A DNA stretch of 64,000 bases, taken from Ideonella oryzae. GTDB taxonomy: Bacteria > Pseudomonadota > Gammaproteobacteria > Burkholderiales > Burkholderiaceae_C. Below are positions 58,129-64,000 of this stretch, one piece after another (position 1 is the stretch's first letter; the number at the start of each line of letters is the position of its first letter). The DNA is taken from NCBI RefSeq assembly GCF_024055665.1, contig NZ_JAMXMC010000002.1:186001-250000 (forward strand), written 5' to 3'. The position numbers were made by a program, and so were the translations under genes. The notes under the pieces are model-generated. The model was not told where the DNA came from. It ran no database searches and worked only from the letters and a program-made list of their open reading frames with translations.

Positions 58129-60285
58129 TCAGGCCAGCGCGGGGGTGTCCAGCTCCAGGGCTTCACGCAGGCGATCGAACTCGGCCTGCACCGCCTCGAT
58201 GAGGGCGGAATCGGCGAGCGGGTCCAGCCCCGGCCCGCGCTGGGTGTCGTTCTCGCCCCGCCAGGTCAGCACATCGACGATGGACTGGCGCTGGGCATGC
58301 AGCACGCGGATGGTCTGGCACTCCGGGTCGTCCGCGGCACCGGGGTGGCGCAGGGCATAGAGGATGGCGAGCGCGGCGCCGGTGGCCAGGCCCTCGATGG
58401 GCTGGCCCTGCTCCATCACCATGCGCAGGCTGCCCAGCACGCGCTCGTCGCGCTGCAGCTTGCGCAGCGGGTCGCGGCCCACGCGCTCACACGGGTCCTT
58501 GAAGGCATGGGCGCAGCGCTGGCGGAAGGTGCGGGCCAGTTCGGGGATGCGCTGGCGCTGCGCGGGGTAGAGCCGGCTCAGCGCCGGTTGCAGCTCGTTG
58601 GCCAGCAGCTCGTCGAGCAGGGCCTGCACGCGGGCGTCGCCCATGGCGTGGCCCACGGTGCTGTGGCCCAGCAGCGCGCCGTACCAGGCGATGATGGCGT
58701 GCGGTCCGTTCCACAGCCGGTTCTTCAGGGTCTGGATCTCGGCGATGTCGGGCACGGTCTCCACCTGGCGCAGGTGCTCCAGCAGCTCGCTGCCGCGCTG
58801 GGCATAGAGGGCCATGTCCGATTCGCTGTTGAAGAGCACCAAGTGCAGCTGGGCCAGGGCGCTGGCCGGCTCGCCGGCGTCACGCAGGGAGCTGACGATG
58901 GGGGTCAGCGCATCGGCGTGTTCGGCCGGCACGGCGCTGGCCAGGGCCTCGGCGTCCAGCGTCAGCTGGCGCGCCTGGGCGACATTGCGGGCGTACAGGT
59001 CGTGCTTGATGCGCAGCTGGCGCAGCAGGGCGTCTTCGCCGAGCTTGCTGACGATGCGGGTCACCACGGTCTCGGTGAAGTCTGTCAGTTCCAGGATGCG
59101 CCAGCATTCGCGCGGGGACACCTGGCGCAGCAGAGCCGCCTCCACCTGGGCATGGACGAACTGCGCGCCACCCACCTTGTTGAGCACCACCAGCACGGTC
59201 AGGCTCTGGCTGTGCTGCCGAAAGCGCGCCACCAGGCCCTGGGCGATCAGGTCGGCCTGGCCCGCGATGGCTTGCTCGGGCAGGCACAGCGCCACGATCT
59301 CGCAGTCGCGATACATGCCGATCATCGCGGCCTCGTCGGCCGGGTCCACCATGTGCAGGCGCTGCACGGTCTGGTCGAAGGCGTGACTGCCATAGCGCAC
59401 GCTGTACTTGCCGAAGGCGGTGATGGCCTCGCGCAGCAGGGCGTTGCCGGTGGAGGCGATGATCTGCGCGGGCCGGGTGTAGCCATCCCAGTGCGAGAAG
59501 ACCTGGGCCAGGTAGCCACCCCCCATGGCGCCGAAGCCATGGATGCCGGCCTTGAGCTGGTTGATGGCCTGGGGGAAGGGCTCGGTCAGCGCGGGCATGG
59601 GCAGCTTGGGCGTGCAGGCCGCCAGGTCCAGCAGGAAGGAGCGCATGTTGGGGTGGCGGGCAAAGGCGCGCGCCGCCACCTCGGGGGCCGGGGGCTTGAT
59701 GTCCTCCACCAGGATGACCAGGCCACCGGCGTCGGCCGCCGAACGCACGCCATTTTCCGAGTCCTCGACCATCAGGCTCTGGCCCGGGCGGCTGTTGAGC
59801 GCGGCGGCCGCGCGCAGGAAGATCTCCGGGTGCGGCTTGCCCTGCGCCACCTCGTCGCCGCAGACCAGCAGGTCGAAATACTTGAACACGTTGGCGTTGA
59901 TCAGGTACTCCTCCGCGATGGCGCGGCGGCTGGAGGTGGCCACGGCCATCTTCAGGCCCGAGCGTCGCAAGCGCTCCAGCACCGGCAGCAGGCCCGGCTT
60001 GATGGGCACGCCGTGGGTGCGCACATGCTCCAGCTCCAGTTCATCCGCCCGCTGGCGGATGGCGGCATACGGAAAGTCCTCGCCGTGATGCTGCTTGGCC
60101 AGTTCTTCCGCCTTCTTGGCACTCAAGCCCAGGGACCCGATCAGCACCTCCTCCGTGAACGGTTGGCCGAACAGGTCCTGCGCGGCGCGCGAGAGCGTCT
60201 TGAACCGCAGGCGTTCGGTGTCGAACATGGTGCCATCCATGTCGAAGATGGCGCTTTCGATGACGTGGTCCTTGAACTTCAGCAT
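58129..60285 (-). CDS. mtlD: Bifunctional mannitol-1-phosphatase / mannitol-1-phosphate 5-dehydrogenase
   Basis: Natural fusion of 718 residues. Residues 1 to about 225 form a HAD-IA phosphatase: SAIFDMDGTMFDTERLRF with the nucleophile Asp, KMAVATSSRR and KPHPEIFL with MVEDSENGVRSA. From about 245 a polyol dehydrogenase follows: Rossmann motif GIHGFGAMGGGYLAQVF, NKVGGAQFVHAQVE, and the catalytic Lys-Asn-His group in TLKNRLWNGPHAIIAWYGALLGH. The pair would reduce fructose-6-phosphate to mannitol-1-phosphate and dephosphorylate it, making mannitol. The same domain order is known from the bifunctional MtlD of Acinetobacter baylyi, an osmoprotectant enzyme. No mannitol PTS gene is nearby. Confidence 0.9.
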   Translation of the reverse strand: MLKFKDHVIESAIFDMDGTMFDTERLRFKTLSRAAQDLFGQPFTEEVLIGSLGLSAKKAEELAKQHHGEDFPYAAIRQRADELELEHVRTHGVPIKPGLLPVLERLRRSGLKMAVATSSRRAIAEEYLINANVFKYFDLLVCGDEVAQGKPHPEIFLRAAAALNSRPGQSLMVEDSENGVRSAADAGGLVILVEDIKPPAPEVAARAFARHPNMRSFLLDLAACTPKLPMPALTEPFPQAINQLKAGIHGFGAMGGGYLAQVFSHWDGYTRPAQIIASTGNALLREAITAFGKYSVRYGSHAFDQTVQRLHMVDPADEAAMIGMYRDCEIVALCLPEQAIAGQADLIAQGLVARFRQHSQSLTVLVVLNKVGGAQFVHAQVEAALLRQVSPRECWRILELTDFTETVVTRIVSKLGEDALLRQLRIKHDLYARNVAQARQLTLDAEALASAVPAEHADALTPIVSSLRDAGEPASALAQLHLVLFNSESDMALYAQRGSELLEHLRQVETVPDIAEIQTLKNRLWNGPHAIIAWYGALLGHSTVGHAMGDARVQALLDELLANELQPALSRLYPAQRQRIPELARTFRQRCAHAFKDPCERVGRDPLRKLQRDERVLGSLRMVMEQGQPIEGLATGAALAILYALRHPGAADDPECQTIRVLHAQRQSIVDVLTWRGENDTQRGPGLDPLADSALIEAVQAEFDRLREALELDTPALA

Positions 60286-60365
60286 CCTGTGGGGGGGGCC
60301 TTTCTGCTTGTCGTGGGCGGGCGGCTGGTCAGCCGATGGATGAATTTTACATTTGCATCAATATA

Positions 60366-60377
60366 TATCGCCCGATA
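60366..60377. promoter_or_regulatory. Inverted repeat in the AT-rich region before mtlD
   Basis: TATCG-CC-CGATA is a perfect inverted repeat within a short AT-rich stretch (60345-60395) upstream of the mannitol gene. ATATATAT next to it could supply a -10 element for the minus strand. Operator role is inferred from position only. Confidence 0.3.
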
Positions 60378-60415
60378 CGATCTGGATAACCCTATGCTGC
60401 GGTGCGGCAAAGGGT

Positions 60416-60865
60416 TCAGGTCCCCGCCGTGACGGGCCGCAGGTAGATCACGCGATCGCTGGCAGTGGCGATGCGGTCATAGAGCGCGCGTGCGGGCAGG
60501 TTGTCTGCGCGCGTGTTCCAGTGCACGACCGGGCTGCCCCTCTGGGCAGCATGGTTCTGCACCTCGTCCAGCAGACGCATGCCCAGTTGGCGGCCGCGTG
60601 CGGCTGGGCTGACGTACAGATCCTGCACGTAGCAGGGTTGCGTCAGTGCCCAGGTGGACGGATGGAAGTAATAGTGGGCAAAGCCGCATGGCTGGCCTTG
60701 GTCGATGGCCACGATGCCGTGCAAGCTGGTTCGCGCGCACAGGCGCTCATAGGTGGCGGCATGCAAGGGGGCGTCCGGAGCGATCTGCCCGTCCACATAG
60801 GCCAGCCAGAGTTCCAGCCAGGTCTCGAATGCCACCGCGCGAGTGGGCACGATCTCCAGTGTCAT
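60416..60865 (-). CDS. GNAT-family acetyltransferase
   Basis: A 149-residue protein: LEIVPTRAVAFETWLELWLAYVDG at the start, YYFHPSTWALTQPCYVQDLYVSPAARGRQLGMRLLDEV with the acetyl-CoA loop RGRQLG (about 85-90), and ARALYDRIA near the C-terminus. It overlaps a small upstream open frame by four bases (ATGA). The start at 60865 begins the GNAT domain; an upstream in-frame start at 60979 was rejected. It precedes mtlD by 130 bases. Substrate unknown. Confidence 0.87.
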   Translation of the reverse strand: MTLEIVPTRAVAFETWLELWLAYVDGQIAPDAPLHAATYERLCARTSLHGIVAIDQGQPCGFAHYYFHPSTWALTQPCYVQDLYVSPAARGRQLGMRLLDEVQNHAAQRGSPVVHWNTRADNLPARALYDRIATASDRVIYLRPVTAGT

Positions 60866-61086
60866 CGGCCTTCGTCTCCCGTGGCCCGCCCAGCCACTGC
60901 TGCGTTCTGGGTCCCGGGCACAGCAACGTTGCATTCGGTGACGGCATCGTCTGAAGCCGCCGGTGCGATGGTGAAGCAATAGCCCTTGACCAGAACGGCT
61001 TGGGCTGGAGCCCGCTGTGGGACCGACAGCTCGGCCACGGGCTGGCGACGGCCGACCGGTCGGGGGTGGAAGAACATTCCGAACAT
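60862..61086 (-). CDS. Possible small hypothetical gene
   Basis: A 74-residue open frame ending exactly in an ATGA overlap with the GNAT gene and beginning 37 bases after the DUF2939 gene. It has no recognised motif; it contains Pro/Arg-rich and Ala/Val-rich parts. The overlap and the otherwise empty 258-base gap are the only support, so it may be spurious. Confidence 0.3.
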   Translation of the reverse strand: MFGMFFHPRPVGRRQPVAELSVPQRAPAQAVLVKGYCFTIAPAASDDAVTECNVAVPGTQNAAVAGRATGDEGR

Positions 61087-61123
61087 GGGGTGACAGGGCC
61101 CTAGACGGGCCTTGGGTGAGTCT

Positions 61124-61687
61124 TCAGTGGGTTTGGGGGGCGGGCAACCGGATTTCGGTCAACTTCCAATCGGCGAAGCCGCTGCGCTCGAACACCAGGG
61201 CCAGTCGATCCTCGGGTGCGTCGGCCTGGCGGTGGCCATAGACCACCAGGGTGTTCAGGTTCACGCGTTCCGAGGTCCAGGTGACGGCGGGCTTCGTCGC
61301 GCTGCCTTCGTCCGGCTTGTCATGGCCCATCCGTGGCCGCAGCTCGGCCTCGGTCAGGGCTCGCATCACCATCTCGGGTTGCACCAGGGCGTCGATCAGC
61401 CGATCGCCCAGGGCGCTGCCCAGGGTGGTGCCCAGCGCCGCGCCCAACTGGCCCAGCGCATCCTGGCTGCCAGCATCACCGCCCAGTTCGTGCGCCAGCC
61501 GGGACGAAAACTGTCCCTTCAGGCTCTCGCGCAGGCGGGGATAGTCCACCTGGGCATTCAGGCGTTCGGCGTCACGGGCCTGGGCGGCGGCCTGCATGTG
61601 GCGCAGTGCGAGGTAGGGCGATGCGTACCAGTAGGTGCCCAGCAGGAGGGCCAGGAGGGCGGCGATGACAGGCAGAAGACGGCGCAT
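61124..61687 (-). CDS. DUF2939 membrane-anchored protein
   Basis: A 187-residue protein with one N-terminal span or uncleaved signal (LLPVIAALLALLLGTYWYASPYLALRHM) and a soluble domain with ARDAERLNAQVDYPRLRESLKGQ, the typical start of DUF2939, and a C-terminal ALVFERSGFADWKLTEIRLP. Function unknown; probably periplasm-facing. It is 27 bases downstream of the cupin gene on the same strand. Confidence 0.85.
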   Translation of the reverse strand: MRRLLPVIAALLALLLGTYWYASPYLALRHMQAAAQARDAERLNAQVDYPRLRESLKGQFSSRLAHELGGDAGSQDALGQLGAALGTTLGSALGDRLIDALVQPEMVMRALTEAELRPRMGHDKPDEGSATKPAVTWTSERVNLNTLVVYGHRQADAPEDRLALVFERSGFADWKLTEIRLPAPQTH

Positions 61688-61714
61688 CTGCCGATTCTGA
61701 GGCCAACCGTCCGC

Positions 61715-62224
61715 TCAGGGCGTCAACCCCCGCCGTGCGTCCGGCAGACCATCGTGCGGGCCCTGCTCGCGCGCCGGCACGTCGTGCCACCACAGCGCCG
61801 GGGGTAGATCCTGCCGGCGGGTGGGGTTGAGCGGGTAGAAGATCCGGTTGCTGGCGCGAGCCACGTCGCCACCCACCAGCAGCAGGGCCTCGCGGTCGCC
61901 GTTGTTGATGAAGCAGTGCGAGGTGCCCGTGCCCGCGGGGAAGGCGGCCAGTTCCCCCGCCTTCATCGGATGCAGGTGCCCGTCGATCCAGGCCTGCACC
62001 TCGCCCTCGATCACGTAGACGAACTCCTCCTCGTCCGACTCGGCGTGCGGCCAGGACGAGCGCGTGCCAGGGGGCAGGCGCTGCAGATTGATGCCGATGC
62101 GCTGCAAGCCGGCCGCAGCGCCCAGGCTGCGCGTCGGGCCCATGGCCTCTGTGCTCTGGGGGTAGACATGGGCGTCCTCGGGAAGGTCGTCGGCCGAGAC
62201 GATGAAGGCAGGGCGGTCAGGCAT
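61715..62224 (-). CDS. Cupin-domain protein
   Basis: A 169-residue single-cupin protein. Motif 1 is PHAESDEEEFVYVIEGEVQAWIDG with metal-type His/Glu residues (about 59-82), and motif 2 is PAGTGTSHCFINNGDREALLLVGG (about 96-119). Such proteins bind metal and small ligands; the exact role is unknown. It lies eight bases after the CHAP-like gene, in a run of minus-strand genes. Confidence 0.88.
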   Translation of the reverse strand: MPDRPAFIVSADDLPEDAHVYPQSTEAMGPTRSLGAAAGLQRIGINLQRLPPGTRSSWPHAESDEEEFVYVIEGEVQAWIDGHLHPMKAGELAAFPAGTGTSHCFINNGDREALLLVGGDVARASNRIFYPLNPTRRQDLPPALWWHDVPAREQGPHDGLPDARRGLTP

Positions 62225-62232
62225 GGGGTCTC

Positions 62233-62700
62233 TCAGACAGGTGCGTTGGGGGCTGGGTCAGGCAGCGGGTGCCCGTGTGGCCAACGGTAGGCCAGAACCG
62301 TGTTCAGCGGATAGCGGTGTTCCCTCACCGCACCCAGTTGGTTGCCGCCCAGCAGCACGACATCCTGTTCGTCGTGTCGCAGGTAGTAGCCCACGTGGCC
62401 CTTCCAGCTTTCGGGCGACTCGCGCCAGAGGACGACCACGCAGCCTGCCGCGGGACGCTCCAGGGCATGTCCCCAGTCCAGCCAGGAGCGGGCCAGGGCC
62501 GAGCCGGTGCCCGTCACGCCGCATTGGCCGAAGCACCAGTGGATGAAAGAAGAGCACCACGAGGCCTTGTCGTCATAACCGGCGATGTTGGTGCCAGCGT
62601 GATAGGCCGTGATGCGCGGGTTGCTGCTGCCGTGCGGGTGGGCCTGCACGCCCAGCTCGGACTGGGCCACGGCGAGCCAGGAGGGCATGGCGAGATTCAT
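62233..62700 (-). CDS. CHAP-like (TIGR02594-type) putative amidase
   Basis: A 155-residue protein with SWLAVAQSELGV at the start, then YDDKASWCSSFIHWCFGQCGVTGTGSALARSWLDWG with the candidate catalytic Cys (about residue 49), and KGHVGYYL with the His (about 112), the arrangement of CHAP/NlpC cysteine peptidases in the TIGR02594 family. No signal peptide is seen. Family members are often linked to phage or toxin contexts, but here neighbours are ordinary. The start overlaps the CYTH gene (ATGA). Confidence 0.85.
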   Translation of the reverse strand: MNLAMPSWLAVAQSELGVQAHPHGSSNPRITAYHAGTNIAGYDDKASWCSSFIHWCFGQCGVTGTGSALARSWLDWGHALERPAAGCVVVLWRESPESWKGHVGYYLRHDEQDVVLLGGNQLGAVREHRYPLNTVLAYRWPHGHPLPDPAPNAPV

Positions 62701-63176
62701 GGCGCTGTGCTGTGGGCCAGTGCATGGCCGCTGAACTCCGCCAGCCCCGTGACCTCGCGGCCCGCAAAGGCAGGCGCTGCGCAGTGACGTGCTTGCGAGG
62801 GATGATTGAACTCCATCTCGTAGATGGCGAAATCCAGGTGGGGGTGGACATACACATCCAGGGCGCCACCGGCCACCGTGTGCCGCTGCTTTCGCACCGT
62901 CTGGGCCGGCAACTGAGCCAACGCAGCGTGTTCAACCTCACTCAGGTACACGGACACGGTCGGCTGCCCCTGCTCCGCCTCGAAAGGGTACTTCTTGCCC
63001 AGCTTGAAGACGGGCGCAAGACCTTCCTCACGAACCACGCGCAGCCGCAAGTGGGTGCCATGGATGTACCGATCCTCCAGCCATCGGGTTCGATCCACCA
63101 CGAGGTGTTGAACCAGATCCAGCGGCACCAGCCAGCGGCGTTCGAGTTCGAGGCGGGAGTACTTGGGTGGGCTCAT
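62697..63176 (-). CDS. CYTH-domain protein (class IV adenylate cyclase/triphosphatase-like)
   Basis: A 159-residue protein with the CYTH start motif in modified form (YSRLELERRWLV, a variant of EIERKF), and pairs of basic and acidic residues on alternating strands (GTHLRLRVVRE, APVFKLGKKY, DVYVHPHLDFAIYEMEFN). This fits tunnel-fold triphosphate-processing enzymes. The ATG at 63176 was preferred over a TTG at 63212 because the fold starts there. It overlaps the CHAP-like gene by four bases. Activity unknown. Confidence 0.8.
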   Translation of the reverse strand: MSPPKYSRLELERRWLVPLDLVQHLVVDRTRWLEDRYIHGTHLRLRVVREEGLAPVFKLGKKYPFEAEQGQPTVSVYLSEVEHAALAQLPAQTVRKQRHTVAGGALDVYVHPHLDFAIYEMEFNHPSQARHCAAPAFAGREVTGLAEFSGHALAHSTAP

Positions 63177-63208
63177 GGCGGAGAGGGTCTCGGATTCGGC
63201 GATCTGGG

Positions 63209-63345
63209 TCAATCCGGCGAGACGCCGCGTATTGCGCCAGCGGCGAACTGGTGTCTGTACTTGACGAAGCCGCGCTTGGAATCACCCTGGAAGCCCAGGT
63301 GAGCAAAGACGCGATGTGCTTCGTGGCGGGTGCCACTGTCTCCTG
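63209..63345 (-). pseudogene. Remnant of a GNAT acetyltransferase (C-terminal end only)
   Basis: In one frame of the minus strand between the hydrolase and CYTH genes the reading gives SGDSGTRHEAHRVFAHLGFQ then GDSKRGFVKYRHQF and a stop at 63209. SGTRHEAHRFY-LGF and RGFVKYR are typical of the C-terminus of GNAT acetyltransferases. The acetyl-CoA-binding part is missing, because the preceding DNA belongs to the alpha/beta hydrolase. It looks like a 5'-truncated, non-functional gene end. Based on motif recognition by eye. Confidence 0.5.
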
Positions 63346-63372
63346 ATTCAAGCGTTCGGTCGACACAGGGGT

Positions 63373-64000
63373 TCAAGCGGCGTTGGCTGGCGGTCTCTGA
63401 ACCGCTTCCTGTTCCGCCAGAAAGCTGTTGATGCGCGAAGCCAGGAAGACCGGCGTTTCCAGCATCGGGTAGTGACCTGCGTTGGTCACCTGTTCAAAGC
63501 GCACGTTGGGGTAACAGGTGCCAAAGCTGCCGCGCAGTGCGTCCTCACGGTACACCGGAATGTCGTGCTCGCCATGCAGCACCAGCATGGGCGTGGCCAG
63601 TCCTTGGGCTTCCTGCTGGAAATCGGTGCCGGTGAACATCTGCAGGTAGCCGATGCGGGCTTCGGCCGTGGAGCGCTGGCGCGACTTCTGCAGCTTGAAG
63701 GCCAGCCAGGGCAGGGTGTGGCGATGGCCGGTGCGTGCATCGATGGCTGCCAATGCGGCCTCGTCCTCGGTGGCCACGGCCAGCAGTTGCGTGCGGGTGG
63801 CGGGGTCGGCGGGGAAGCCGGACGCGAAGACGGGCGTGATTGCGATCAGGGATTGAACGCGGGTAGGCTCGAGACAGGCCAGGCGCTGGGCCACCAGGGC
63901 CGACATGGAATGCCCGATCACATGAAACCGCGGGGCCTGCCGCGTGTCGAGGAGGGCGAGGACATCCTGGCAGGCCTCATCGAGGGTGTGGCTGCCCGTC
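63373..64000 (-). CDS. Alpha/beta-hydrolase, 5' end outside window
   Basis: The 209 codons seen have the nucleophile elbow HVIGHSMSALVAQRLA (Ser about residue 34 of the part seen), the acid region MLVLHGEHDIPV and the His in VTNAGHYPMLETP, the complete Ser-Asp-His order of the fold. The frame stays open to the right edge, so the N-terminal ~60 or more residues with the oxyanion part lie outside. Substrate unknown. Confidence 0.9.
   Translation of the reverse strand, partial: TGSHTLDEACQDVLALLDTRQAPRFHVIGHSMSALVAQRLACLEPTRVQSLIAITPVFASGFPADPATRTQLLAVATEDEAALAAIDARTGHRHTLPWLAFKLQKSRQRSTAEARIGYLQMFTGTDFQQEAQGLATPMLVLHGEHDIPVYREDALRGSFGTCYPNVRFEQVTNAGHYPMLETPVFLASRINSFLAEQEAVQRPPANAA

Noticed and set aside
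57586-60432. 948-codon plus-strand open frame opposite the mannitol fusion gene
   Set aside because: Antisense shadow; the minus-strand protein has complete HAD and dehydrogenase motifs.

Overview
The window is chromosomal DNA from a GC-rich betaproteobacterium, most likely of the order Burkholderiales (Rubrivivax/Ideonella/Leptothrix/Roseateles-like; genus not resolved). The support is gene order: maf-yceD-rpmF-plsX-fabHDG-acpP-fabF followed by rpoE-rseA-rseB-mucD-lepA-lepB-DUF4845-rnc-era-recO-pdxJ-acpS-nagZ, and the divergent rne/rluC pair. Almost every base lies in a gene. No tRNA, rRNA, CRISPR array, insertion sequence or phage gene was seen.

Layout. 1-8.5 kb (minus strand): a surface-polysaccharide operon with an outer-membrane export protein, a Wzz-type chain-length protein and a WecA-type initiating transferase. 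It continues with the four-gene CDP-3,6-dideoxyhexose pathway in the classical order E3 reductase, rfbF, rfbG, rfbH; rfbH runs off the left edge. 8.6-18 kb: an RhlE helicase, an RsmI-like methyltransferase with Maf, then the L32/phospholipid/fatty-acid cluster. 18-31.3 kb: the sigma-E envelope-stress operon, a probable small RNA with DnaA-box-like sites in front of lepA, then translation, RNA-processing and cofactor genes, ending with a cytochrome c lipoprotein and a bidirectional terminator. 31.4-38.2 kb: rne on the minus strand, and rluC, a HAD phosphatase, a Rieske protein and an S49 peptidase on the plus strand. 38.3-44.5 kb: pantothenate (panBC) and biotin (bioB-A-D-F) synthesis. 44.5-47.1 kb: an iron module (DUF2325, hemP, bacterioferritin, Bfd) with Fur-box-like sites.

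47.1-53.8 kb: urease accessory genes ureE and ureF are separated from ureG by an opposite-strand block of five genes: an alanine-rich helical protein, a lipoprotein, an orphan FlgH-like L-ring protein, a chalcone-isomerase-like exported protein and a beta-propeller lipoprotein. It is preceded by an AT-rich, palindrome-bearing region and closed by a long hairpin. This block is the strongest candidate here for an undescribed envelope system. No urease structural genes are present. 53.9-64 kb: TRAP transporter membrane subunits, then mostly minus-strand accessory genes, including a natural fusion of a HAD phosphatase with mannitol-1-phosphate dehydrogenase, several small-domain genes (GNAT, GST, cupin, CYTH, CHAP-like), a GNAT remnant and an alpha/beta hydrolase cut by the right edge.

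Boundaries, motifs and hairpins were read by eye from the sequence. Family names come from recognition of motifs and neighbours, not from a database search.
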